NCBI GenBank assembly: GCA_016717265.1
Contig: JADKFX010000001.1
Span: 1 to 64,000, forward strand
Source of the DNA: Saprospiraceae bacterium
Lineage (GTDB): Bacteria; Bacteroidota; Bacteroidia; Chitinophagales; Saprospiraceae
DNA: 64,000 bases
Direction: 5' to 3'
The notes beneath the pieces were generated by a model. That model was given only the letters and a program-made list of their open reading frames with translations, was not told where the DNA came from and searched no databases. Of the stretch, positions 37,639 to 45,878 are shown piece after piece; positions within the stretch are counted from its first letter, which is position 1, and each line of letters starts with the position of its first letter. A program made the position numbers and the translations under genes.

Positions 37639-38761
37639 TAATCACGAACATAAAATCCCAATCCTCTCTTTCTATTCAGGCGGGGGCTTTATGGACATGG
37701 GTTTTGAACAAGCAGGTTTTGAAATTGTATGGACAAATGAATTTGACAAGGACTTTGCAAAACTTCATGCAGCCGGTATCACTTCATGGAGAAAATCACA
37801 AGGCAATGGAATCAAAGCAGAAATCTTCAATACAAAATCCATTACAGAAGTTTCTTCAAGTGAAATTATTTCAGAAGCATTTCCAAAAGGGAAACCGGAA
37901 AATTTTGGAATGATAGGTGGACCGCCTTGTCAGGACTTTAGCATGAATGGAAGTTTGAAAGGTTTTGAAGGTGACAGAGGAAAACTCACAACACTTTACT
38001 TTGATAAGATTTTAGAATTGAAGCCAACATTTTTTGTAATGGAAAATGTAACCGGCTTGACAAAGCGAAAAGAAACGAAAGAATTTTTGCAAACACTTTT
38101 GAAACGAGTTGAGAAAGAATATTTCGTTGACCATGAAAAGCTAAATGCTTTAGAGTTTGGAGTTCCACAATTCAGAGAACGAATTTTCTTTATTGGGATT
38201 AAGAAAACAAAACTTGACGAGAAAATTGTTTCTCAAAGTCCATTTGGAAAATGGTTTCCATTTCCGGTAAACAAAACTTATCAGAACGCAGCGACAAAAT
38301 ATACTTGGGCAAAACAAGTTGCATTTGGAAAAACTTTGACAAAGCCAAAAGATTTGCCGTTTGAATTATGTGTAGAGAGTTGTTTAGTTCCAGCCCGTAA
38401 AATGAATTCAACAGACAACGCAAACGAGTTTTTTAATTTGTATGTAACAGAGAAATTTTTGCAAGCAATTGATGAAGGTGAAACTAACAGACCATCATTC
38501 AAACGACTTCACCGTCACAAATACAGTCCGACAGCTTGTTACGGAAACAATGAAGTTCACTTGCATCCATACAAACACAGGCGTTTGTCAGTGCGTGAAG
38601 CATTAAGAATTCAAGGTGTGCCAGACCAGTATGTTTTGCCGATAAAATCACCTTTGTCAAAAAAGTTTAAGATGATTGGAAACGGTGTTCCAGTTCCTTT
38701 GGCAAATGCAGTTGCAGTTGCTTTAAAAACATTTATCAAAGACAAAAAAGTAATCCGATGA
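37631..38761 (+). CDS. DNA cytosine-5 methyltransferase
   Basis: 376 residues from ATG 37631, which gives an 8-bp overlap with the nuclease gene; an ATG at 37598 would add 11 residues. Motif I is FYSGGGFMDMGFEQAGF, motif IV GGPPCQDFSMNG with catalytic Cys, motif VI FVMENVTG, motif VIII QFRERIFFIG, and motifs IX/X are at the C terminus (LSVREALRIQGVPD, IGNGVPVPLA). It should mark self DNA for this system, as DrmMII or DruM do in DISARM and type II Druantia. Last gene of the operon, 13 bp before the right module hairpin. Confidence 0.9.
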   Translation: MSSNHEHKIPILSFYSGGGFMDMGFEQAGFEIVWTNEFDKDFAKLHAAGITSWRKSQGNGIKAEIFNTKSITEVSSSEIISEAFPKGKPENFGMIGGPPCQDFSMNGSLKGFEGDRGKLTTLYFDKILELKPTFFVMENVTGLTKRKETKEFLQTLLKRVEKEYFVDHEKLNALEFGVPQFRERIFFIGIKKTKLDEKIVSQSPFGKWFPFPVNKTYQNAATKYTWAKQVAFGKTLTKPKDLPFELCVESCLVPARKMNSTDNANEFFNLYVTEKFLQAIDEGETNRPSFKRLHRHKYSPTACYGNNEVHLHPYKHRRLSVREALRIQGVPDQYVLPIKSPLSKKFKMIGNGVPVPLANAVAVALKTFIKDKKVIR

Positions 38762-38774
38762 AAAGCCCTCTCAC

Positions 38775-38843
38775 AAAAAATACACTCTTAAAAAAACGCA
38801 CAAGCCAACGCGTCAAGCAATTTTTTTTAAGAGAGTATTTTTT
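38775..38843. repeat. Defence-module hairpin, right end of DUF1998 module
   Basis: Arms 38775-38796 and 38821-38843 (A/T-rich, AAAAAATAC...TTAA) pair with one A/A mismatch at ACA. The loop starts CGCACAAGCCAACGC (38797-38811), identical to that at 13796 although the stems are unrelated. Confidence 0.65.
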
Positions 38844-38999
38844 CTCCCACCCAAGAAGAAATTCAATTTTTTTTTCTCCCACCCTTCGGTGTATTAATTT
38901 TTTTGCAACCGCACAACAACCCACGACAGACAAGCATTTAGACAGGACAACGCAAGTAACAAACCGACTGGAACTTGCCGCAGACGAAGAAGCACGAAC

Positions 39000-39131
39000 C
39001 GGTAACAGCGGGTTTAAGAAATTGGCGGTTCAGTGGTTAAATGAACATTTGTGCTTCGTATCAAATGTAGTGCTGGCAGACAGTTTTGTGCTCCGAAATC
39101 GCCAACTTCTTAAACCCGCAAAACGTTATCA
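39000..39131 (+). repeat. attC-like site 20 (family E)
   Basis: R'' ACCGGTAAC ends 39006; arms GCGGGTTTAAGAAATTGGCG and CGCCAACTTCTTAAACCCGC; GTT 39125. No TAnnTTTG. Confidence 0.75.
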
Positions 39132-39208
39132 GCGACCTATGAAAAATAATTAACCAACTGCACGAATTATTTCATTAAAACCATTACATTCACATTAAAA
39201 TAAGTCTT

Positions 39209-39646
39209 ATGAAAATACTAATTATTTTAATTCTACTACAGCTCTCTATTCAGCCTCAATTGTCAGGGCAGAAGGATTCATTTGATTTAATCTATAGAGA
39301 CTGGTACGCTAAAGATTACGGAGATAAAGAATTCAATATTGGAGATATCCTAATATTAGATACCTTAAAAGTTGATCCGAAAGTTAATCACAACTTCATG
39401 AAGTGGGAATTCCAAAGGAACGGTGATTTTATTAATTTATACTTTTATCTACGTAAAGAAGGTAACTTCAAAGGAGAGGTAATAGGGATATCAGATGATG
39501 ACTTAAAATGGGAACTGGATACTAGCTCTTCAGAATTAAAAATTAAGAAGAAAGATTTTGTTTTTAGATACAAAATTCTTAATATTAATAAATCAAAATT
39601 AATATTAAGGAAATTAAATTCGAATTGGCCTCCAGAAGGTAAATAA
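39209..39646 (+). CDS. Hypothetical secreted protein, lipocalin-like
   Basis: 145 residues. Signal peptide MKILIILILLQLSIQPQLSG. Mature beta-rich domain (MKWEFQRNGDFINLYFYLRK, LKWELDTSSSELKIK, RYKILNINKSKLILRKL) typical of small periplasmic or outer-membrane lipocalin-like proteins of Bacteroidota. Function unknown. Cassette GTTATCAGCG...CGCTGATAAC with one mismatch. Confidence 0.65.
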   Translation: MKILIILILLQLSIQPQLSGQKDSFDLIYRDWYAKDYGDKEFNIGDILILDTLKVDPKVNHNFMKWEFQRNGDFINLYFYLRKEGNFKGEVIGISDDDLKWELDTSSSELKIKKKDFVFRYKILNINKSKLILRKLNSNWPPEGK

Positions 39647-39656
39647 AAAAGGCCGC

Positions 39657-39793
39657 TGATAACATGGCATACACTCATTCCCGCCAAAAGACTTTAATCA
39701 TTCTCTTTTGATTTTTTTCGTTTTATAAAAATTAATGCTTTATTTTTGGCTTCCGGCATGTGGCGGGAATGCGTGTATGCCAAACCGTTATAA
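39657..39793 (+). repeat. attC-like site 21 (family A2) with embedded promoter
   Basis: R'' ends 39663; GTT 39787. Promoter: TCG 39718-39720, N20, TATTTTTG 39741-39748. Confidence 0.78.
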
Positions 39794-39814
39794 GCCATTT
39801 CTAAACAACATAAT

Positions 39815-39979
39815 ATGTCAAAAAGCATTCACATAACAAAAAAGAATTTCAAGGGATTAAATAAAAAAGAACTTGACGAACAAGCTAATGACTCTACTTC
39901 AGAGCTAAGGCAATGGGTCAGGAAATCTATATTAAAAGAGGAAGTTAAAAAAACTCGGAAGCAAAAGAAGAATATCTAA
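39815..39979 (+). CDS. Small basic protein of a duplicated two-gene cassette, copy 2
   Basis: Same 54-residue product as at 19254. The leader differs by one base. Stop overlaps the next start (TAATG). Confidence 0.6.
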   Translation: MSKSIHITKKNFKGLNKKELDEQANDSTSELRQWVRKSILKEEVKKTRKQKKNI

Positions 39980-40404
39980 TGACTGAAAGGAAACTCAAAG
40001 AATATTTTGAAAATGTATTGACCGCAGAACAATTATCATTAGACTTAAAAGACAGTCAAAAGAAAACAAGTTATGATGTTATTAGTGTTTTTGTAACTAC
40101 TAAGCAGTCTAAAGAGAAGTTTTTAATTACTAAAGATCATTTAATAAAACTTTGCAATGACACACTTAATGGAAAACTTTCTCCTAACAATTTAAATACA
40201 ATTTCATTTGCACTCATTACATCCGAATTTTTTCATTGGCAAGGAGAATCTAAAGACACAGAAATTATTGAAACTGTAATATACGACTGGGACAATCCCG
40301 ATAATGGCTTTGATTTATCTCTTAAGAACATTGCACTTTGGAAAGAATACTTGATCTCTGGTGAATACAAACTTGATAAGTACGAACTAAAGAGGAAATT
40401 TTGA
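39979..40404 (+). CDS. Hypothetical protein of a duplicated two-gene cassette, copy 2
   Basis: Identical to the 141-residue protein at 19418-19843. The cassette and its downstream hairpin are conserved while the upstream hairpin differs, so the unit moved as gene pair plus downstream site. Confidence 0.65.
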   Translation: MTERKLKEYFENVLTAEQLSLDLKDSQKKTSYDVISVFVTTKQSKEKFLITKDHLIKLCNDTLNGKLSPNNLNTISFALITSEFFHWQGESKDTEIIETVIYDWDNPDNGFDLSLKNIALWKEYLISGEYKLDKYELKRKF

Positions 40405-40432
40405 GATACTAAAAAGCATTCCTAAAAACGGC

Positions 40433-40571
40433 TTATAACATGGCATAGACTCTACACCGCCTAGCATCATCAATCATTCTCTTTAAATTTTTTCCCATAA
40501 AGACAAATTAATTTTTTAGTTTTGGCTGCTAATGATTTGGCGGTGCAGCGTCTATGCCAAAACCGTTATAA
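40433..40571 (+). repeat. attC-like site 22 (family A) with embedded -7 element
   Basis: Same hairpin as site 12. TAGTTTTG 40517-40524; GTT 40565. Confidence 0.75.
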
Positions 40572-40588
40572 GCCATAATCAATATAAT

Positions 40589-41395
40589 ATGCAAAATAGA
40601 AAAATTAATTTAAAAGAAAGGTGGAGCCTCTTTTTTAATTTATTGTTTGACCCATGGGTTCTAATTTTATTATTAATTATTGTGACCATATTTTATTTTA
40701 AATCCCAAAACAAAGATTCAAGTCTGGATTTATTTTACACTGTCTTTCTTTCAATAATAGCATCAGTATGGGGAGGCATTGTAAGCAATAGATGGATATC
40801 TATTACAGAGCAACAAGCTATTGCAGCTAGAGGAAAGGGAGCAATCCAAAGCTTGCAATTACTATTATCAACAATTAGCAACATAAAAGAAAGAATATTT
40901 AAATTCAAGAATTGTTGTGATGCTCAATCTCTTAATAAAGAACTCCTAAAAAGTAATTTTGAGGAAATTGAATTCTGTATGAACACAATTACTGAAGTTG
41001 GTTATAGTTCAATTGAAACATGGCAAGACATCTTACCTGAAGCAGATTTAAAAGAACATTTTAAAAAGATTCAAGAAATTGAAAAGAAACTATTAATTGC
41101 AGAAAACAAAGTAATAACTGTACAAGAAGAGCTTTTAGTGTCGAAATCCGAAATAGAAAAGTCTGCAAATTTAAGATTGGATTTGCAAAATAGTAAAAAT
41201 GAAGTTTATAACTTAAGAGCAGAATTAGCAAATTGTCAGATGAATTCTCCATCTGGATCAGCGTTTAATCATTATAATCCACTAATGGGGTGCATTTGTC
41301 CTCATTGTAACTGTAGTTACAATCCAAGTCAAGTTACAACTGATGCTTTTGGTGTGCGGAAATGCCCAAATCCATCATGCAATTGCAATTTATAA
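40589..41395 (+). CDS. Membrane protein with coiled coil and C-terminal zinc-ribbon-like cysteines
   Basis: 268 residues from ATG 40589, the first start inside the cassette; an ATG at 40532 lies in the preceding hairpin. Two transmembrane segments (about 13-36 and 45-66), a long heptad-rich region (about 145-225), and a cysteine/histidine tail CICPHCNCSYNP...CPNPSCNCNL that could bind zinc. Not recognised. Followed after 46 bp by a GIY-YIG-like gene in the same cassette. Confidence 0.65.
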   Translation: MQNRKINLKERWSLFFNLLFDPWVLILLLIIVTIFYFKSQNKDSSLDLFYTVFLSIIASVWGGIVSNRWISITEQQAIAARGKGAIQSLQLLLSTISNIKERIFKFKNCCDAQSLNKELLKSNFEEIEFCMNTITEVGYSSIETWQDILPEADLKEHFKKIQEIEKKLLIAENKVITVQEELLVSKSEIEKSANLRLDLQNSKNEVYNLRAELANCQMNSPSGSAFNHYNPLMGCICPHCNCSYNPSQVTTDAFGVRKCPNPSCNCNL

Positions 41396-41441
41396 AATAC
41401 AGATAAATAAAAACTACAATTATTTAATTAAAAATTGAAAT

Positions 41442-41909
41442 ATGGAAATTAAAGCAATTTGGAAGCCACCTGTTAAGCTAATAAAGTCTAATTCAGATTC
41501 AGCAATATTTAATATTAATTTGAATAAATTGTTACCTGAACCCGGATGTTATGTTTTCATAAAGAAATATGGTGACAAAATTACGCCATTATATATAGGT
41601 CAAGCTTTGAATTTAAGATCAAGAATAAAAAGTCAACTGGAAAATGTAAAAATAGCACGTAGAATTGAAAAATCTGAAAAGGGAATTAAACTTGTGATGT
41701 ATTGCAAAGTTGAATTAAAAAAGGGCCAACAAATTAAAAAGGTTCTTAATATCTTAGAGAAAAATTTAATAAGAAATGTGATTAGTAATGGCTTTGAGTT
41801 ATTCAACAAACAGCTAACCATTATAAAACTTGATGAATTAGAATTTAAGCAAAATAGTTATTCTAGAAGACTATTTCCAAACCGCATGGCCAGTATTAAA
41901 AGTAAGTGA
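41442..41909 (+). CDS. GIY-YIG nuclease superfamily protein
   Basis: 155 residues. CYVFIKKYG...PLYIGQALNLRSRIKSQL (about 31-65) matches the GIY-YIG core, with the first motif degenerate (CYV for GIY) and YIG intact. R in NLRSRI and E in NILEKNLIRN (near 108) fit the catalytic Arg and Glu. Such domains cut DNA in repair, homing and defence enzymes. Shares a cassette with the membrane/zinc-ribbon gene. Confidence 0.65.
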   Translation: MEIKAIWKPPVKLIKSNSDSAIFNINLNKLLPEPGCYVFIKKYGDKITPLYIGQALNLRSRIKSQLENVKIARRIEKSEKGIKLVMYCKVELKKGQQIKKVLNILEKNLIRNVISNGFELFNKQLTIIKLDELEFKQNSYSRRLFPNRMASIKSK

Positions 41910-41914
41910 ACGGC

Positions 41915-42049
41915 TTATAACATGAGATTGATTCAATCAGAGCAAATGCTTGTTCTTCGCTCCGGAATATATCGTATATTTGGCTTAAGATTTTTGCTTT
42001 TGGCAGTTGTCGTAAATGCTCTGCCTGCATCAATCTCTGCTCGTTGGGC
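41915..42049 (+). repeat. attC-like site 23 (singleton stem) with embedded promoter
   Basis: R'' GCTTATAAC ends 41921; arms GAGATTGATTCAATCAGAGC and GCTCTGCCTGCATCAATCTC; GTT 42043 (GTTGGGCGTC). Promoter: TTG 41950-41952, N22, TATATTTG 41975-41982. The stem is unrelated to the main families yet the promoter is present. Confidence 0.75.
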
Positions 42050-42070
42050 GTCATTTTAAAACAAAATCAC

Positions 42071-42604
42071 ATGAAACAATTATTTATTAGAATATTTATT
42101 TTGATGATTATAGGCACTTGCTATAGTCAAAATAAAACAGTTGACTCTTCAAATTATTCTGATATTATTAAAGAACAAGCAGAAACTATGAGCCAGTTTT
42201 TGTTAAAAAAGAACTTCAAATCATTTACTCAATTCACTTACCCTAAATTAGTGGAAATGATGGGAGGTGAGCAGAAAATGATAGAAACATTGGAAAAAGC
42301 CTCAACACAAATGGAAGCAGATGGGACTGCCTATTTAAATGTAACCATAGGAGAACCATCAAGAGTTTTGTCATTTCAAAATGAAATGCAGTGTATTATA
42401 CCCCAAACTTTAGAAATCAAAGTGCCAAATGGAAGAGTACTTACTAAATCGTCATTAATTGCAATTTCAATTGACAATGGTAAAAGCTGGTACTTTGTCG
42501 ACACTTCAGGTAAAGATATTCAAACAATGAAAAAAGTATTGCCAAATTTGAGCGAAGAATTGATAATTCCAGTAAAAGAAAAGCCAACTTTTTACAACGA
42601 CTAA
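42071..42604 (+). CDS. Hypothetical exported protein (NTF2/DUF3887-like)
   Basis: 177 residues from ATG 42071, which starts a clear signal peptide (MKQLFIRIFILMIIGTCYSQ); an ATG at 42044 would overlap the R' box. The mature part (AETMSQFLLKKNFKSFTQFTYPKLVEMMGG...DNGKSWYFVDTSG) resembles periplasmic NTF2-like proteins. Function unknown. Cassette GTTGGGCGTC...GACGCCCAAC. Confidence 0.65.
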   Translation: MKQLFIRIFILMIIGTCYSQNKTVDSSNYSDIIKEQAETMSQFLLKKNFKSFTQFTYPKLVEMMGGEQKMIETLEKASTQMEADGTAYLNVTIGEPSRVLSFQNEMQCIIPQTLEIKVPNGRVLTKSSLIAISIDNGKSWYFVDTSGKDIQTMKKVLPNLSEELIIPVKEKPTFYND

Positions 42605-42613
42605 AAAAACGAC

Positions 42614-42751
42614 GCCCAACACGGCATACACTCACTCCCGCCAAGAAGGATTTACTCATTCTCTTTTGATTTATCTAGCTTAATAAAGAATTATGTTTTA
42701 TTTTTGGCTTCCAGCATGAGGCGGGAATGCGTGTATGCCAAATCCGTTACT
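42614..42751 (+). repeat. attC-like site 24 (family A2) with embedded -7 element
   Basis: R'' ends 42620; GTT 42745. TATTTTTG 42699-42706, no TTG partner. Confidence 0.75.
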
Positions 42752-42763
42752 GGCCATCCAAGA

Positions 42764-43387
42764 ATGAAAACATACATGACACTAATCTTTCATCGTCGCA
42801 TTTGGTTAAAATTCGCTTTCGGCTTGAAGTCCAAAAAGTGTTTTGTAATATTCTCAATTTTTTCATTTTCTAATTGTTTTATAACTAACACTCCAGGCTT
42901 TTATAGCGGCTACAGTAAATTGACTGAAGAACAAAAGAAATCAATCATTTTTGTTGAAGAAAATACTAGTTTTTGCGACTTAAAAAATGATCAAAGGATT
43001 TATTCGATTTCTGCGAATCAATTACTAAAATGCTTAAAAAGAAACCAAACTTCCATAATTTATTTTTGGTCGCCAAATTGTCATGCTAAAAGCTGCATCT
43101 CTTTAGTTGCAGCTCAAAAGTATTGTGACAATAATAATTACACCCTTTATATTATTACAGAATACTACGACTTAGAAAAAATAAAAATCCAAAATAACGT
43201 TTCCTTGTCAATGTTGGCAGTAAATCATGAATATTATAAAACGGATTATTGTAACAAGTATGTCGACTTATTTACAAAAGAAATTGTAAAGAATAAGAAA
43301 TTAACTAAACCTGAATTGCACAATAGATTTTTTGTTTTTAAAGCTGACAGTTTAGTTAAAACAAAAGCAATTTTATTCACAGAATAA
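42764..43387 (+). CDS. Thioredoxin-fold lipoprotein-like protein, copy 1
   Basis: 207 residues from ATG 42764. The first about 20 codons lie in a leader shared with non-coding cassettes, so the in-frame TTG at 42824 (LKSKKCFVIFSIFSFSNC, with lipobox Cys) may be the real start. The mature domain has TSIIYFWSPNCHAKSCISLV, a thioredoxin-like strand-helix with a CxxxxC rather than CxxC, so redox activity is uncertain. Identical copy at 58015. Confidence 0.6.
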   Translation: MKTYMTLIFHRRIWLKFAFGLKSKKCFVIFSIFSFSNCFITNTPGFYSGYSKLTEEQKKSIIFVEENTSFCDLKNDQRIYSISANQLLKCLKRNQTSIIYFWSPNCHAKSCISLVAAQKYCDNNNYTLYIITEYYDLEKIKIQNNVSLSMLAVNHEYYKTDYCNKYVDLFTKEIVKNKKLTKPELHNRFFVFKADSLVKTKAILFTE

Positions 43388-43481
43388 AGACATTTCACTA
43401 TACTGTTTTGCGATACAACGATCTTCATAAAACAAATTGAAGTAAATTTACTTGCTGAATTGAAGTAATAAATCAGACGGC

Positions 43482-43577
43482 CAGTAACACTAGCTTGACA
43501 CAATGCCGCCAAAATTATTTATATTTGCCATCAACCATACGTTAAGGCGGCACAGCGTCAAGCCAAATCCGTTAGCA
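43482..43577 (+). repeat. attC-like site 25 (family C) with embedded promoter
   Basis: R'' ends 43488; GTT 43571. Promoter: TTG 43495-43497, N22, TATATTTG 43520-43527. Confidence 0.78.
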
Positions 43578-43618
43578 GCAACCCTAACAGACCGTCCATC
43601 TAAAGATCAGCAGTTAGA

Positions 43619-44443
43619 ATGAAACATATTTTTACTATCCTATTGACAATAGTTATCATCTTGACAGGAATTTTTCTTCCTTTCATTCACGGGGACTATG
43701 ACTATTTTGCGGTTGGACTTTCCTACATTTTTCAATTTGGGATTTTCACATCATTACTCCTTGTTCCGATAGGTCTGATTTTGCTTATACTCAACATTAC
43801 CAATAGACAAAATAAACAGACAGTAAAATATCCGTTATATCTTAGAAGAGCAATTTTTGTTATAGCTATAATTATTACTTTGGCATCAGCACTTGGTGCT
43901 TTTGCATCAGACAATAGATTTTCAGCAATCGCCATTTTAGGAATGGGCATTTGTCTTTTTTTAATCCGTAAAAAAGTAAACTTACAACCTATTACAAATG
44001 GCATTATTCCGTATTACCTCATTATTATTCCACTGACAGTAGTGTCTATTCGTTTGGCATATTTTGAAAAAGCAAAAGATAAAACCACAGACTTCGTAAT
44101 ACAACAGAGTGAGCAATTAATACAAGACATTGAAGCGTACAAAAAAACCAATGGACATTACCCGCCTTCATTGTTATCAACCATCGAAGACTACCACACC
44201 GGAGTTTCAGGTATTCCACGTTTCCACTATGAACTCAGGGGAAATGCTTACAACTTGTATTTTGTACAGACATCAAATATGTTAGGTACTGAAGAAATAG
44301 TTATGTACAACAAATTAGACGAGCAAGAAATGACCGTACATAATCAAGACTTACTAAGAATCCCTTATGACAGTATCATTCACGGACACCATAAAGTACA
44401 GCAACTACCGCAAGAACATTGGAAAATATTTTACTTTGACTAA
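43619..44443 (+). CDS. Multi-pass membrane protein, copy 1
   Basis: 274 residues. About five hydrophobic segments in the first 150 residues, then a periplasmic domain (IQDIEAYKKTNGHYPPSLLSTIEDY...HYELRGNAYNLYFVQ) whose start recalls the post-helix region of type II pseudopilins. Function unknown. A diverged homologue (a few percent different) is at 54844. Cassette GTTAGCAGC...GCTGCTAAC. Confidence 0.65.
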   Translation: MKHIFTILLTIVIILTGIFLPFIHGDYDYFAVGLSYIFQFGIFTSLLLVPIGLILLILNITNRQNKQTVKYPLYLRRAIFVIAIIITLASALGAFASDNRFSAIAILGMGICLFLIRKKVNLQPITNGIIPYYLIIIPLTVVSIRLAYFEKAKDKTTDFVIQQSEQLIQDIEAYKKTNGHYPPSLLSTIEDYHTGVSGIPRFHYELRGNAYNLYFVQTSNMLGTEEIVMYNKLDEQEMTVHNQDLLRIPYDSIIHGHHKVQQLPQEHWKIFYFD

Positions 44444-44464
44444 TCGGCTGACAAAAGGGTATGC

Positions 44465-44596
44465 TGCTAACAAGGTATTGTCAAAAGCGGGGCTGAACGG
44501 CTTCGATTGGACATTTGTGCAAGGTTCAACATTCGTTCTTCGATTGAACTTTTGTGCTAAAAATCCCCGCCTTCGGCAATACCCAAACCGTTATGG
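44465..44596 (+). repeat. attC-like site 26 (family E)
   Basis: R'' ends 44471; arms GGTATTGTCAAAAGCGGGG and CCCCGCCTTCGGCAATACC; GTT 44590. TTCTTCG in the loop instead of TAnnTTTG. Confidence 0.75.
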
Positions 44597-44820
44597 GAGA
44601 CCAGCCAAATGTTTATGTGATATGCTCTCATCTAATAAGATTATACTAATGGGTGTGAATTCAAAATTTAACAAGCCAATCAAAATATAAATACAACGAT
44701 TTTAAAACGCAATATTGGGATGCAAACCAAACATAATTATACAAAATAATATACAATTTCTAAATGAAAATGATTTTTGTGTGAGCATGAGAAATGGGTG
44801 CCGTAACAAATCTCGGCCTC
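44590..44820 (+). mobile_element. Non-coding cassette nc-1, variant copy 4
   Basis: GTTATGGGAG...CTCCCATAAC: the A-to-G change in the 5' end is matched by the complementary change at the 3' end, showing that the ends co-vary. The reverse-strand promoter-like pair is retained. Confidence 0.72.
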
Positions 44821-44959
44821 CCATAACACGGCATAAACGCTACACCGCCAAGCATCATAAATCATTCTCTTTTAATTTTTTCCGGTAATTAAAAATTAAT
44901 TTTTTAATTTTGGCTGCTAATGGTTTGGCGGTGCAGCGTCTATGCCAAAAACGTTATCG
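44821..44959 (+). repeat. attC-like site 27 (family A) with embedded -7 element
   Basis: R'' ends 44827; GTT 44953. TAATTTTG 44905-44912. Confidence 0.75.
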
Positions 44960-45022
44960 CCAAGCCAACAATAAAAAATAAATTATTTGAAACTTAGTAA
45001 ATTAGAAAATAGCATCAAATAA

Positions 45023-45655
45023 ATGAAATATGCAATTATTGGATTTTCACTAATGACATTTATTGGACTCATTTGGCAGAACAATAAAATCAATGAATTA
45101 AAAGCAATCACGATATATCAACGCGATACCATTAATAATTACAACTTAAACTTAGACCCATATGAAAAAGTCAATTTGATTGAACAACTTCTTGAACCAA
45201 GAATATTGCGTACCAATGATTCCATATATGAGGTACAAAGAATAATTTACGGTTATAGCAATGATATCAAAATAATAAAAGTTGAATGCTTTAAAGATAG
45301 TTCAATTAAACTTATATACAAGCAAGGTTCACTAAGGAATCCAATTACTGGGGTTGGAACAGCACGTCTTGTCAAAACTCAAGTGCAAGTATTAGATAAA
45401 AATGTATGGATGCAATTTAAGTCTAAATTTAGCAAAATTAGTTGTTACGACTTAACCCTCTGGGATGGATATCTTGACTGTATTGGGCCAATTTTAGAGT
45501 GGGATGCTAAAATTGGGTATGAATCCTTTCGTAATAGTTCAACTTGTGGATTAGCAGCTCAATTCACTGAAGCTTGTGAATTTTTAATGCGGCAAGTAAA
45601 TGATAAAGATTTGCAAGAAATGTTTAGAAAGCAAGATATAAGAAGGAGCAAATAA
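45023..45655 (+). CDS. Cassette-borne paralogue family protein, member 1
   Basis: 210 residues. N-terminal hydrophobic anchor (MKYAIIGFSLMTFIGLIWQ), then a soluble domain ending DLTLWDGYLDCIGPILEWDAKI...QFTEACEFLMRQVNDKDLQEMF. Members 2 (52526) and 3 (58859) share this end and all three cassettes open with GTTATCGCCAAGC. Probably periplasmic and membrane-anchored. Function unknown. Confidence 0.65.
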   Translation: MKYAIIGFSLMTFIGLIWQNNKINELKAITIYQRDTINNYNLNLDPYEKVNLIEQLLEPRILRTNDSIYEVQRIIYGYSNDIKIIKVECFKDSSIKLIYKQGSLRNPITGVGTARLVKTQVQVLDKNVWMQFKSKFSKISCYDLTLWDGYLDCIGPILEWDAKIGYESFRNSSTCGLAAQFTEACEFLMRQVNDKDLQEMFRKQDIRRSK

Positions 45656-45727
45656 ATTGATTCAAACTAAATAATAATAGATTTTTCTTAAGATTTAAAA
45701 TTTGACTCCTAATTGAAAAATGCCTGG

Positions 45728-45865
45728 CGATAACATGGCATAGACGCTACACCGCCAAGCATCAAAAATCATTCTCTTTTAATTTTTTCCGGTATTTACA
45801 AATTATTTTTTTAGTTTTGGCTGCTAATGGTTGGCGGTGCAGCGTCTATGCCAAAACCGTTGGCG
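45728..45865 (+). repeat. attC-like site 28 (family A) with embedded -7 element
   Basis: R'' ends 45734; GTT 45859 (GTTG). TAGTTTTG 45812-45819. Confidence 0.75.
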
Positions 45866-45878
45866 GCGATCAATTAAT

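Larger units (their letters stand above)
26521..39124 (+). mobile_element. 12.6 kb cassette carrying a six-gene DUF1998-helicase defence system
   Basis: Opens GTTACCGGT and closes ACCGGTAAC (9 of 9 complementary), followed by site 20. Inside, a pair of module hairpins (26733 and 38775) surrounds six co-directional genes. Far longer than usual integron cassettes. It may have formed when a hairpin-bounded defence unit entered a smaller cassette. Confidence 0.65.
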
